Positions 16,769 to 24,954 of a stretch of DNA of 64,000 nt are shown here, piece by piece. A program made the translations under genes and the position numbers. The notes under the pieces were generated by a model. That model was not told the DNA's origin. It was given only the letters and a program-made list of their open reading frames with translations, and did not search any database. How positions within the stretch are numbered: the first letter of the stretch is position 1; every line of letters begins with the position of its first letter. The stretch spans positions 51,454 to 115,453 of the forward strand of contig JAXHUH010000289.1 of assembly GCA_034211175.1 (NCBI GenBank). Reading direction: 5' to 3'. Source of the DNA: JAXHUH01 sp034211175. Its GTDB lineage: Bacteria; Actinomycetota; Acidimicrobiia; Acidimicrobiales; CAIXPF01.

Positions 16769-17475
16769 CCGACCACGACCAGCTGCACCACCCCGACGGC
16801 CATCCGGACGACCGGCCGATCGACTGGCTCCGTGAGCTGCCGCCGGTCGACCCGCCCGCCGGGTTCCTCGACGGGGTCATCCGCAAGGTCGTGGTGCGTC
16901 GCTTCGCTGCGGCGTCGGCGCTGGTCGGCCTGTCGGTCGTCGTCGGCGCGATCTTCGTCAGCGACCGCTACGCCACCGGGATCGACGAGGTCGCCGTCCC
17001 GGTCGAGCAGCTGGTCGCCCGCCACCAGGTCATCACGTCCGGCCCGACGCTCACCGCCACGGGCTGGCGGCCCGAGACCTCGCCGGAGCCCCCGTTCGTC
17101 GTCACGGTCGCTCCCGTCGGCCACGACGTCGCCGGCGTGTGGTGGTCGGACGGGCTCGAGGCGCTGCAGGTGTACCTCGACAACAAGGTCTCGGTGTTCG
17201 AGCAGCGGGGCAGCTCTGCGCCGCTCGACGATCGCTACGAGGTCGTCGACGAGGTGCCCGTGCCCGGGTGTGAGAACGACGCCCGCATCCTGCGGCCGGT
17301 GGGGCGGGCCCACGTCGCGCTGATCGACTGCGACGGCGTGGCGTTCACACTCGTCGCCACCCGGTCCTCGCACCTCTTCGAGTGCGTGCAGGCCGTGGTG
17401 CCGCCGGAGCCGATGCGGCTCGGTCAGCAGGTGCGCAAGTCGGCCGGGGTCCTCGTCGGAGCAGCCGGGCCCTGA
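16765..17475 (+). CDS. Membrane-anchored candidate anti-sigma factor
   Basis: 236 residues; GTG at 16765 overlaps the sigma gene by 4 nt. A short cytosolic part (1-46, with WLRELPPVDPPAGFLDGVIR) leads to one membrane helix (48-66) and an extracytoplasmic domain of about 170 residues. The cytosolic segment has no HxxxCxxC zinc motif, so it is not a ZAS-type anti-sigma factor. The outer domain contains three cysteines (in PGCEN, DCDG and FECVQ) that could be redox-active. The position directly after an ECF sigma gene is the main evidence for its role. Confidence 0.6.
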   Translation: MTDHDQLHHPDGHPDDRPIDWLRELPPVDPPAGFLDGVIRKVVVRRFAAASALVGLSVVVGAIFVSDRYATGIDEVAVPVEQLVARHQVITSGPTLTATGWRPETSPEPPFVVTVAPVGHDVAGVWWSDGLEALQVYLDNKVSVFEQRGSSAPLDDRYEVVDEVPVPGCENDARILRPVGRAHVALIDCDGVAFTLVATRSSHLFECVQAVVPPEPMRLGQQVRKSAGVLVGAAGP

Positions 17476-17482
17476 CCGCCGA

Positions 17483-17527
17483 CGCCGGCAGCACCCGAGG
17501 GGCCTCGGGTCCCGGAGGGTGCCGGCG
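17483..17527. terminator. Bidirectional hairpin between anti-sigma and second whiB
   Basis: The core CCCGAGG-GG-CCTCGGG (17494-17509) is a perfect hairpin, flanked by imperfectly pairing arms rich in GCCGG. It separates convergent genes; no T tract. Confidence 0.6.
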
Positions 17528-17633
17528 CGGCCGTCGGGCTCGCTCCGGCGGATGACACGCTGAGTCGGCAACGCTGCGTCGGTGAACCTCCGGGCCGACG
17601 CCCGGAGCGGATCCACCGTTCGTGGTCAGGCGG

Positions 17634-17894
17634 TCAGCGGCGCGACATCTGGCGCTGACGGCGCTCCTGCTCCATGCGACGGGTCTTGAGGATGCGGCGA
17701 CGCTGGCGCTCGCTCGTGCCACCCCAGACGCCATGGTCGATGCGGTTGTGCAGCGCGTACTCGAGGCACATGTCCTGCACGTCGCACGTGCTGCAGATGC
17801 GCTTGGCCAGCTCGACACCGACCCCGTCGCTGGGGAAGAACAGCTCCGGCGGTCGTTCGGCGCAGTTGCCCTGCGCCATCCACTCGTTCTCCAT
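17634..17894 (-). CDS. WhiB-family transcription factor (WhiB1-like)
   Basis: 86 residues, ATG at 17894 with AGGAGG upstream. Cluster cysteines C11, C34, C37 and C43 keep the C-x22-C-x2-C-x5-C spacing, followed by HGVWGG and a basic C-terminus (RQRRRILKTRRMEQERRQRQ). The opening (WMAQGNC) and short length resemble WhiB1, an essential NO-responsive regulator in mycobacteria; the subgroup is tentative. Monocistronic and convergent with the sigma/anti-sigma pair. The 288 bp upstream should hold its promoter. Confidence 0.92.
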   Translation of the reverse strand: MENEWMAQGNCAERPPELFFPSDGVGVELAKRICSTCDVQDMCLEYALHNRIDHGVWGGTSERQRRRILKTRRMEQERRQRQMSRR

Positions 17895-18064
17895 GGATTA
17901 GCCTCCTGCTCACCCGATTGGACGAACGGCCCGGCCGGAGAGTTCCCTCCGGGGGTCGAGGGCCACGCAGGCATCCGCTACCCGCTCCGAGGCAAGCAGT
18001 ACCCAGGTTAGCCGTTACCGGCCGCGAGCGCCGATGTCGAGGGCCGCGGGCGAGAACTTCCAGG

Positions 18065-18070
18065 TAGGAT
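18065..18070 (+). promoter_or_regulatory. Candidate -10 (TAGGAT)
   Basis: TAGGAT lies about 113 nt before the ATG of the small hypothetical gene at 18183 and is preceded by the T-containing stretch GAACTTCC. It implies a leader of about 105 nt. Confidence 0.35.
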
Positions 18071-18182
18071 GTCAGGCTGAGCGTCATCGGCGCCGTCCCG
18101 TGGGCGCCGCGAGCCCGGCGCCGAGAGCCCCACCGGTGGCAAACGTCCCGATCGCCCCACCGAGCCGAGTCACGAGGAACGC

Positions 18183-18449
18183 ATGACCGACGTCGTCGAG
18201 CACACCGAGCCCCCGATCGCCAGCGTGCGGATGGTCTACCTCGGCCCGGTCGCCCCGCACTGGGAGCTGCGTTCCGAGTGGGGTGAGCGGTCGGTGATCG
18301 ACGACCTGCGGGCCCGGGTCATGGCCCGCCTGCTGCTCCTCCCTCCGCACGACCCGCAGTTCCGGCGCAACCGCGAGCGCGTCAATCGCGACGCCGAGCG
18401 CGAGAACATCACGCTGGTGTGGGACCTCGGGGAGCCCGAGGAGGAGTGA
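18183..18449 (+). CDS. Small conserved-looking hypothetical protein
   Basis: 88 residues, ATG preceded by GAGGAACGC. No membrane segment or signal peptide. It contains VRMVYLGPVAPHWELRSEWG, then a helical basic middle (DDLRARVMARLLLLPPHDPQ) and an acidic end (WDLGEPEEE). No family recognised. Codon bias and the ribosome site support a real gene. It lies 78 bp before polyphosphate kinase on the same strand, but that gene seems to have its own leaderless promoter. Confidence 0.6.
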   Translation: MTDVVEHTEPPIASVRMVYLGPVAPHWELRSEWGERSVIDDLRARVMARLLLLPPHDPQFRRNRERVNRDAERENITLVWDLGEPEEE

Positions 18450-18515
18450 CCCGGCGCCGCACGCGCGGCGCCCCATCTTTCCGGACCTCCGCTTCCCGGT
18501 CCTGACGGCCTCCGG

Positions 18516-18521
18516 TACCAT
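18516..18521 (+). promoter_or_regulatory. -10 element (TACCAT) for leaderless ppk1
   Basis: TACCAT ends 6 nt before the GTG at 18528; TTCCCG sits 17 bp upstream as a weak -35. No Shine-Dalgarno sequence is present. Confidence 0.5.
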
Positions 18522-18527
18522 CGCGCC

Positions 18528-20603
18528 GTGCTGGCCGCCGCCGACGACCTGGGTCCCGATCGGTTCTTCAACCGCGAGCTCTCGTGGTTGGACTTCAACT
18601 CCCGGGTGCTGGCGCTCGCGGCCGACGACGCGGTCCCGCTGCTCGAGCGGGCCAAGTTCTGCGCCATCTTCAGCTCCAACCTCGACGAGTTCTTCATGGT
18701 CCGGGTCGCCGGCCTGAAGGACCAGGTGGCCGCCGGCGTCACGTCCCGCACCCCCGATGGCCGCAGCCCGGGCCGTCAGCTCCTCGAGGTGCGCGAGGGC
18801 GTGCAGCGCCTCGTCGCCCGCCAGGAGCAGATCTTCACCGACCTCATGGGTCACCTCGCCGACAACGGCATCCGGTTCTGCTCGTGGGACGAGCTGTCGC
18901 TCGAGGACCGCAAGCCGCTCGTCGAGGAGTTCGAGGAGCGGATCTTCCCCGTGCTGACGCCGTTGGCGGTCGACCCGGGCCATCCGTTCCCGTACATCTC
19001 CAACCTGTCGCTGAGCCTGGCGGTCGTGGTCCGCAACCCGAGCGACGGTGGCCTGCGCTTCGCCCGGATGAAGGTGCCGCCGCTGCTGCCGCGCTTCTCC
19101 GTGCTGCCCGACGGCGAGCGGGTCGTGCCGCTCGAGCAGATCATCGCCGCCCACCTCGACCGCCTGTTCCCGGGGATGGACGTCGTCGGCCACCATGCGT
19201 TCCGGGTCACCCGGAACGCCGACCTCACGCTCGAGGAGGAGGAGGCCGACGACCTCCTCGCCGCGGTCGAGATCGAGCTGCGCCGCCGCCGCTTCGGCCG
19301 GGCCGTGCGCCTCGAGATCAGCGCCGACATGACCGACGAGGTCCGTCGCCTGCTGATGCGCGAGCTCGACGTCGACGACGACGACGTGTACGTGTTCGAC
19401 ACCCCGATCGACCTGACCGGGCTGTGGAGCGTGGTCGGGATCGACCGCCCCGACCTCAAGGACCCGAAGTGGCGGCCCCGCACGCCGACCCGACTCGCGT
19501 CCCGCGACGCCGACGACGTCGACCCGTTCGCCGAGATCCGCCGGGGCGACATCCTCGTTCACCACCCCTACCACTCGTTCACCGAGACGACCGAGGCGCT
19601 CATCCGCCACGCGGCCGACGACGCCCGCGTCCAGGCCATCAAGATGACGCTCTACCGGACCTCGGGTGACTCGCCGATCATCTCCGCGCTGATCCGGGCG
19701 GCCGAGCAGGGCAAGCAGGTCGCGGCGCTGGTCGAGCTGAAGGCCCGGTTCGACGAGAAGGCCAACATCGCCTGGGCGAAGCGCCTGGAGGAGGCCGGGG
19801 TCCACGTCACCTACGGGCTCGTCGGGCTGAAGACCCACACGAAGACGACGCTGATCATCCGCGACGACGGCGACAAGGTCCGTCGCTACTGCCACGTGGG
19901 CACGGGCAACTACAACTCGAAGACGGCCCGCATCTACGAGGACATCGGCCTGCTCACCGCGGACACCGAGCTGGGCGACGACCTGATCCACCTGTTCAAC
20001 TCACTGACGGGGTACGCCCGCCGGGTCAGCTACCACCGGCTGCTGGTCGCCCCCGAGGTGCTGCGCCCGGCCATCGTCGAGCTCATCCGCCGGGAGCGCT
20101 CGGCGCCCGAGGGCGAGCGTCGGATCACGATGAAGATGAACAGCCTCGTCGACGCCCGCATGATCGACGAGCTCTACGCGGCCTCGGGCGACGGCGTGCA
20201 GATCGACCTGATCGTGCGGGGCATCTGCTGCCTGCGCCCCGGCGTGCCGGGCCTGTCGGAGAACATCCGGGTGCGCTCGATCGTCGGGCGCTTCCTGGAG
20301 CACTCCCGCATCTACAAGTTCGCCAACGGCAACGGTGTCGGTGAGCCCGCGTACTACATCGGCTCCGCCGACATCATGCCCCGCAACCTGGACCGCCGGG
20401 TCGAGGCCCTGGCGCCGGTGCTGGCCGAGAACCTGCGCTCGCGCCTCGACGAGATCCTCGAGATCAACCTGGCCGACGACGTGCTCGCCTGGGGCCTCGG
20501 CGAGGACGGTTCGTGGACGAGGCTGCGCCCCGCCGACGGCGGCGAGGTCGACACCCACATCGAGCTCATGCGCCGCACCGGGCAACGGTCGATCCTCCAA
20601 TGA
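18528..20603 (+). CDS. ppk1: Polyphosphate kinase 1
   Basis: 691 residues, normal for PPK1. N domain (FFNRELSWLDFNSRVL), head domain and the C1/C2 catalytic domains are present. The two catalytic histidines occur in GLKTHTK and YCHVGTGNYN, 19 residues apart as in the E. coli enzyme. HHPYHSF and GDSPIISALIRAAEQGKQVA are further family blocks. It polymerises ATP gamma-phosphate into polyphosphate, a phosphate store. Its position 0.9 kb before the pst operon, next to a NUDIX gene, ties it to phosphate metabolism; mycobacteria also have ppk1 next to mutT1. Confidence 0.95.
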   Translation: MLAAADDLGPDRFFNRELSWLDFNSRVLALAADDAVPLLERAKFCAIFSSNLDEFFMVRVAGLKDQVAAGVTSRTPDGRSPGRQLLEVREGVQRLVARQEQIFTDLMGHLADNGIRFCSWDELSLEDRKPLVEEFEERIFPVLTPLAVDPGHPFPYISNLSLSLAVVVRNPSDGGLRFARMKVPPLLPRFSVLPDGERVVPLEQIIAAHLDRLFPGMDVVGHHAFRVTRNADLTLEEEEADDLLAAVEIELRRRRFGRAVRLEISADMTDEVRRLLMRELDVDDDDVYVFDTPIDLTGLWSVVGIDRPDLKDPKWRPRTPTRLASRDADDVDPFAEIRRGDILVHHPYHSFTETTEALIRHAADDARVQAIKMTLYRTSGDSPIISALIRAAEQGKQVAALVELKARFDEKANIAWAKRLEEAGVHVTYGLVGLKTHTKTTLIIRDDGDKVRRYCHVGTGNYNSKTARIYEDIGLLTADTELGDDLIHLFNSLTGYARRVSYHRLLVAPEVLRPAIVELIRRERSAPEGERRITMKMNSLVDARMIDELYAASGDGVQIDLIVRGICCLRPGVPGLSENIRVRSIVGRFLEHSRIYKFANGNGVGEPAYYIGSADIMPRNLDRRVEALAPVLAENLRSRLDEILEINLADDVLAWGLGEDGSWTRLRPADGGEVDTHIELMRRTGQRSILQ

Positions 20604-20681
20604 TCGGCCGATGCGGTTTCAGGCCCCGGACGCAGCCACCATCGAACCCGTCGGCACACTGAGAGCAGCGAGGAACGACAC

Positions 20682-21218
20682 GTGCAGCAGGGCGGGGTCG
20701 AATCGACCGCAGTGGGTGATCCCGACGTCACCGACTTCGAGGTGTTCGCCGCGGGCGGCGTCGTGTGGCGCCCTGCGCCGCAGCCCCCCGAAGACGCCGC
20801 CCCCGATGACGCCGCCGCGGATGACGCCGCGCCCGGTGACCACCACCCCGGTGGCGGTGCGGGTCGAGGGGTCGAGGTCCTCACGATCCATCGTCCCAAG
20901 CGGGCCGACTGGTCACTGCCGAAGGGCAAGCGCGAGCCCGGCGAGTCCGACGAGGAGTGCGCGGTCCGGGAGGTCGAGGAGGAGACCGGCCTGCGGTGTG
21001 CCCTCGGGCCCGAGCTCCTCGCCACCCGCTACATCGACATGCGGGGTCGCCGGAAGCTGGTCCGCTACTGGGCGATGACCGTCGAGGGCGGCGAGCTGAC
21101 CCCGAACGAGGAGGCCGACCGGTTCCGCTGGGTGCCGGTCGAGGACGCCTACCGACGGCTCACCTATCCGCACGACGTCGAGGTCGTGCACAGCCTCTTC
21201 GCGCACCTCGACACCTGA
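20682..21218 (+). CDS. NUDIX hydrolase (MutT-like)
   Basis: 178 residues, GTG after GAGGAACG. The Nudix box G-x5-E-x7-R-E-x2-E-E-x-G is complete in GKREPGESDEECAVREVEEE followed by TGL. Upstream are FAAGGVVWR and WSLPKGK, as in MutT1-type enzymes. A low-complexity Asp/Ala/Pro insertion (about residues 35-65) splits the first strands. Mycobacterial MutT1, also beside ppk1, has an added histidine-phosphatase domain; it is missing here. Likely substrates are oxidised nucleotides or diadenosine polyphosphates. Confidence 0.88.
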   Translation: MQQGGVESTAVGDPDVTDFEVFAAGGVVWRPAPQPPEDAAPDDAAADDAAPGDHHPGGGAGRGVEVLTIHRPKRADWSLPKGKREPGESDEECAVREVEEETGLRCALGPELLATRYIDMRGRRKLVRYWAMTVEGGELTPNEEADRFRWVPVEDAYRRLTYPHDVEVVHSLFAHLDT

Positions 21219-21381
21219 CGCGCGCCCGCTCGGCCTCCCCGGCGCCGCCCATGGAGCGCGCCCATCGAGAGGTGCTCACGTGGGCCGGTTCCGAGCGTCG
21301 AGTGACCGGATGCACTCGACCCTTCGGTGCGTAGCGAACATATCACGCTGAGGTGCTGGTCGCCCCGAGTGTTGGGGCTTC

Positions 21382-21403
21382 GTTCACCTGTGGTTCACGA
21401 TCG
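21382..21403 (+). promoter_or_regulatory. PHO box upstream of pstS
   Basis: GTTCACCTGTG at 21382 and GTTCACGATCG at 21393 form an 11-bp direct repeat, the PhoP-binding architecture of Streptomyces (GTTCACC units). It lies just upstream of the -35 position of the TACCTT promoter, suited to activation by the RegX3/PhoP-like regulator encoded at the end of this gene cluster. Confidence 0.75.
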
Positions 21404-21430
21404 CAACCGACTCGGTACACCCGCCCTCCG

Positions 21431-21436
21431 TACCTT
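21431..21436 (+). promoter_or_regulatory. -10 element (TACCTT) of pstS
   Basis: TACCTT lies 28 bp after the second PHO unit; the -35 position (CGACTC) is non-consensus, as expected for an activator-dependent promoter. Leader about 50 nt, ending in AAGGAGGG. Confidence 0.5.
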
Positions 21437-21493
21437 GCGGGGCCGTTCAGCCGTGGTCGAACCACAAGCGAACGTCCCCCAAGGAGGGAACTG

Positions 21494-22684
21494 TTGCAAC
21501 CCAAGCGCCGTTTCATGTGGCTGCTCGCGCTTCTTGCAGCCTTCTCGCTCGTCGCCGCGGCCTGCGGTGACGATGACGATGACGATGCCGGTGAGGACAC
21601 CGACACGACCGAGGAGGACTCCGGCGAGGAGACCACCGACGACACGGAGGCCACCGAGGACGAGGGTGGCGAGGACGAGGGCGCCATGGACATGGACCTC
21701 TCCGGCACCCTCGACGGCGCCGGTGCCTCGTCCCAGGCCGCGGCCATGCAGGGCTGGCAGGCCGGCTTCCAGGGCCAGTACCCGGACGTGACGGTCAACT
21801 ACGACCCGATCGGCTCCGGCGGCGGCCGCGAGCGTTTCCTCTCGGGCGCGACGTCGTTCGCCGGCTCCGACGCCATCATGGACGAGGAGGAGTACGCGAG
21901 CTCGGTGGAGCGCTGCCCCGGTGACCAGGGCGCCATCCACCTGCCGCACTACATCTCGCCGGTGGCCGCCGCGTTCAACATCGACGGCATCGACAGCCTG
22001 AACCTCGCCCCCGAGGTGCTGGCCGGCATCTTCGCCGAGACCATCACCAACTGGAACGACCCGGCGATCGCCGAGGACAACCCCGACGTCGAGCTGCCGG
22101 ACCTGGCGATCACGCCGGTCCACCGCTCCGACGAGTCGGGCACGACCGAGAACTTCACCGACTACCTGGCCGTCGTCGCCCCCGACGTCTGGACGTTCGG
22201 TCCGGTCGAGTCGTGGCCGGGCGAGCTCGGTGGTGAGGGCGGTGCCCAGACCTCGGGTGTCGTCCAGGCCGTCCAGGCCGGCAACGGTGCCATCGGCTAC
22301 GCCGACGCCTCCCAGATCGGCGACCTCGGCGTCGTCGCCGTCGGCGTCGGCGAGGAGTTCGTCGAGTACAGCCCCGAGGCCGCGGCCCGGATCGTCGACG
22401 TGTCCGAGCGCATCGAGGGCAACAGCGAGTACGACTTCGCCTACGAGCTCCAGCGCGACACCACCGAGTCGGGCACCTACCCGATCGCGCTGGTCTCCTA
22501 CCACATCGTCTGCCTCGAGTACGACGACCAGGAGGAGCTGGACCTGGTGAAGGCCTTCATGCTCTACATCGGTTCGCCCGAGGGCCAGGACGCCTCGGCC
22601 GAGTCCGCCGGTTCCGCGCCGATCTCCGACGAGCTGCGTGGCCAGCTCGAGGAAGCGGTCAACGCCATCGCCCTCGCGGGCTGA
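21494..22684 (+). CDS. pstS: Phosphate ABC transporter substrate-binding lipoprotein
   Basis: 396 residues. The TTG at 21494 is chosen because AAGGAGGG ends 5 nt upstream and it gives a proper signal peptide (QPKRRF, hydrophobic core, lipobox AAAC with Cys24). An acidic linker of about 45 residues follows. The PstS body has GAGASSQAAAMQGW, the phosphate loop DPIGSGGGRERF, FAGSDAIMDEEE, HRSDESGTTENFTDYL and YPIALVSYHIVC. It binds phosphate outside the membrane for PstCAB. First gene of the pst operon under a PHO box. Confidence 0.95.
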   Translation: MQPKRRFMWLLALLAAFSLVAAACGDDDDDDAGEDTDTTEEDSGEETTDDTEATEDEGGEDEGAMDMDLSGTLDGAGASSQAAAMQGWQAGFQGQYPDVTVNYDPIGSGGGRERFLSGATSFAGSDAIMDEEEYASSVERCPGDQGAIHLPHYISPVAAAFNIDGIDSLNLAPEVLAGIFAETITNWNDPAIAEDNPDVELPDLAITPVHRSDESGTTENFTDYLAVVAPDVWTFGPVESWPGELGGEGGAQTSGVVQAVQAGNGAIGYADASQIGDLGVVAVGVGEEFVEYSPEAAARIVDVSERIEGNSEYDFAYELQRDTTESGTYPIALVSYHIVCLEYDDQEELDLVKAFMLYIGSPEGQDASAESAGSAPISDELRGQLEEAVNAIALAG

Positions 22685-22730
22685 GCCGGTCGGCGGTCTC
22701 CCGAGGCCGTCGATGACGATCGGATGACGA

Positions 22731-22760
22731 GGGCCGGCCGGCCATGGCGCCGGCCGGCCC
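22731..22760 (+). terminator. 12-bp perfect hairpin between pstS and pstC
   Basis: GGGCCGGCCGGC (22731-22742) pairs perfectly with GCCGGCCGGCCC (22749-22760) around a 6-nt loop, 47 bp after the pstS stop. It probably attenuates read-through or protects the pstS mRNA 3' end, allowing more PstS than membrane subunits. No T tract. Confidence 0.6.
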
Positions 22761-22892
22761 CGTCGCCGATCATGCGTGCGGAGCACGTGGTCCACCGAAC
22801 CGTCGGTCCACCTCGGCCTCGACGGCGCGGCACGCACGCGAGCGAACCCCGAGTCCGAAGTACCTGCCCAACCCGACCAGGAGAGGTTGCTG

Positions 22893-23864
22893 ATGGGGAC
22901 GACGTTCGACACCGACCCGGCGGAGGAGGTGACCGACGCCGGCCAGCCCGAGCAGGTGAGCAAGGCCGGAGACCGGATCTTCTCGGGGCTCGCGCTCGGA
23001 GCGGGCATCCTGGTCCTCGTCACCTTGGCCGCGGTGGCGCTGTTCCTCTTCCGGGAGGGCCTGCCGACCTTCACCAACGACATCACCGAGATCGAACCCG
23101 GCGACACGTTCCTCGAGTACGTCGCCCCGCTGGTCTTCGGCACGGTGTGGGCCGCGGCCTGGGCCCTCCTGATCGCCACTCCCGTCGCCGTCGCGGTCGC
23201 GCTGTACATCAGCCACTACGCACCGAAGGCCCTGGCCCGCACGTTCGGTTCCATCATCGACGTGCTCGCCGCCATCCCGTCGGTCGTCTACGGCCTGTGG
23301 GGCATCTTCGTCCTCGCCCCGGTCCTGTCCCGGTCGCTGTTCCCGTGGCTGGAGGACACGTTCGGCTGGATCCCGCTGTTCGCCGGGCCATCCTCCGCCA
23401 CCGGCCGCACCATCCTCACCGCCGCGATCGTGCTCGCCGTGATGGTGCTGCCGATCATCACCGCCATCAGCCGCGAGGTGTTCCTCCAGACCCCCCGCCT
23501 CCACGAGGAGGCCGCAATGGCGCTCGGCGCCACGCGCTGGGAGATGATCCGCATGGCGGTGTTCCCCTACAGCCGCTCCGCCATCATCTCCGGTGCCATG
23601 CTCGGCCTCGGCCGGGCGCTCGGCGAGACCATGGCCGTGGCTCTCGTGCTGTCACCCGCCGACATCATCTCGGCGAACATGATCAGCACCGAGAACCCGA
23701 ACACGATCGCCGCCAACATCGCCCTCAAGTTCCCCGAGTCCGCCGGGCTCGAGGTCAACCGGCTCGTGGCCACCGGCCTCGTGCTGTTCGTCCTCACGCT
23801 GGCGGTCAACTTCGGCGCCCGCCGCATCGTGGAGCGCCGTTCCGAGTTCTCGGGAGCGAACTGA
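22893..23864 (+). CDS. pstC: Phosphate ABC transporter permease PstC
   Basis: 323 residues, ATG after AGGAGAGG. Six membrane helices; the family blocks ISHYAPKALA, DVLAAIPSVVYGLWGIFVL and the EAA loop HEEAAMALGATRWEMIRMAVFP are intact, as is LGRALGETMAVALVL. Forms the phosphate channel with PstA. One base separates its stop from pstA, so the genes are tightly coupled. Confidence 0.95.
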   Translation: MGTTFDTDPAEEVTDAGQPEQVSKAGDRIFSGLALGAGILVLVTLAAVALFLFREGLPTFTNDITEIEPGDTFLEYVAPLVFGTVWAAAWALLIATPVAVAVALYISHYAPKALARTFGSIIDVLAAIPSVVYGLWGIFVLAPVLSRSLFPWLEDTFGWIPLFAGPSSATGRTILTAAIVLAVMVLPIITAISREVFLQTPRLHEEAAMALGATRWEMIRMAVFPYSRSAIISGAMLGLGRALGETMAVALVLSPADIISANMISTENPNTIAANIALKFPESAGLEVNRLVATGLVLFVLTLAVNFGARRIVERRSEFSGAN

Positions 23865-23865
23865 C

Positions 23866-24954
23866 ATGACGACGACCGAGACCCCGGCCCCGGCGCCCGA
23901 GCGCGACGAGCCGTCCGAGATCACCACCCACGACAATCTCAGCCCTGCGGCCCACGCCGGCATCGGCGTCGGCTCCCTCGTCCTCGGCTTCGGCGTCGCC
24001 GCGCTGTGGACCGGCGGGCTGAACATCGCCTGGGGCGTGATCTTCACAGCGATCCTCTATGTGATCTCGATCTACTTCGTGACCCGTTCGCTGGAGGGTC
24101 ACCGCGCCGCGACCGACCGGCTGGCGACCGCCGTCATGACGAGCGCCTTCCTCCTGGTGCTCCTGCCTCTCGTGTCGGTGGCCTGGACGACCATCGAGAA
24201 CGGCGCCGCCCGCTTCGACTGGCAGTTCTTCACCGAGGACATGCGCAGCGTCGTCGGCTACGGCGGAGGCGGTTACCACGCCATCGTCGGCACCCTCATC
24301 ATGACCGGGCTGACCGCGTTGATCTCGGTGCCGTTCGGGATCATGGTCGCCGTCTACCTCGTCGAGTACGGCCAGGGCACCAAGCTGGCCAAGTCGATCA
24401 CCACGATGGTCGACGTCATGACCGGCATCCCGTCGATCGTGGCCGGCCTGTTCGCCTACGGCCTGTTCGTCGTGTTCTACGGGCCGGGCTACAGCTCGGG
24501 AATCGGCGGCGCCGTCGCCCTGTCGGTGCTCATGACCCCGGTCGTCGTCCGCTCGGCCGAGGAGATGCTGCGGCTCGTGCCCAACGAGTTGCGGGAGGCG
24601 GCCTACGCGCTGGGTGTGCCCAAGTGGAAGACGATCACCAAGGTCGTCCTGCCCACCTCGATCGCCGGCATCCTCACCGGCGTCACCCTCGCCATCGCCC
24701 GAGTGATCGGCGAGACCGCGCCGCTGTTGATCGTCGCGGGATTCCCGCAGGGGACCAACTGGAACCCGTTCGATGGTCGCATGGGTTCGCTGCCGGTCAT
24801 GGCCTACTACTCGTACACCGCTCCGGGTGTTCCACCGGAGGCCGGCTACGAGCGTGCGTGGACGGCTGCGCTCGTCCTGATTCTCATCGTCGCCATCCTG
24901 TTCGCCATCGCCCGTGTCATCGCCAAGGTGCTCCAGCCGAAGGGACTCCGATGA
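23866..24954 (+). CDS. pstA: Phosphate ABC transporter permease PstA
   Basis: 362 residues, longer than the usual 280-300 because of an N-terminal extension with two extra hydrophobic segments (about 30-75) before the normal six-helix core. Core blocks: VPFGIMVAVYLVEYG, DVMTGIPSIVAGLFAYGLF, LREAAYALGVPKWKTITKVV and ARVIGETAPLLIVAGF. Pairs with PstC. It overlaps pstB by ATGA. Confidence 0.94.
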   Translation: MTTTETPAPAPERDEPSEITTHDNLSPAAHAGIGVGSLVLGFGVAALWTGGLNIAWGVIFTAILYVISIYFVTRSLEGHRAATDRLATAVMTSAFLLVLLPLVSVAWTTIENGAARFDWQFFTEDMRSVVGYGGGGYHAIVGTLIMTGLTALISVPFGIMVAVYLVEYGQGTKLAKSITTMVDVMTGIPSIVAGLFAYGLFVVFYGPGYSSGIGGAVALSVLMTPVVVRSAEEMLRLVPNELREAAYALGVPKWKTITKVVLPTSIAGILTGVTLAIARVIGETAPLLIVAGFPQGTNWNPFDGRMGSLPVMAYYSYTAPGVPPEAGYERAWTAALVLILIVAILFAIARVIAKVLQPKGLR

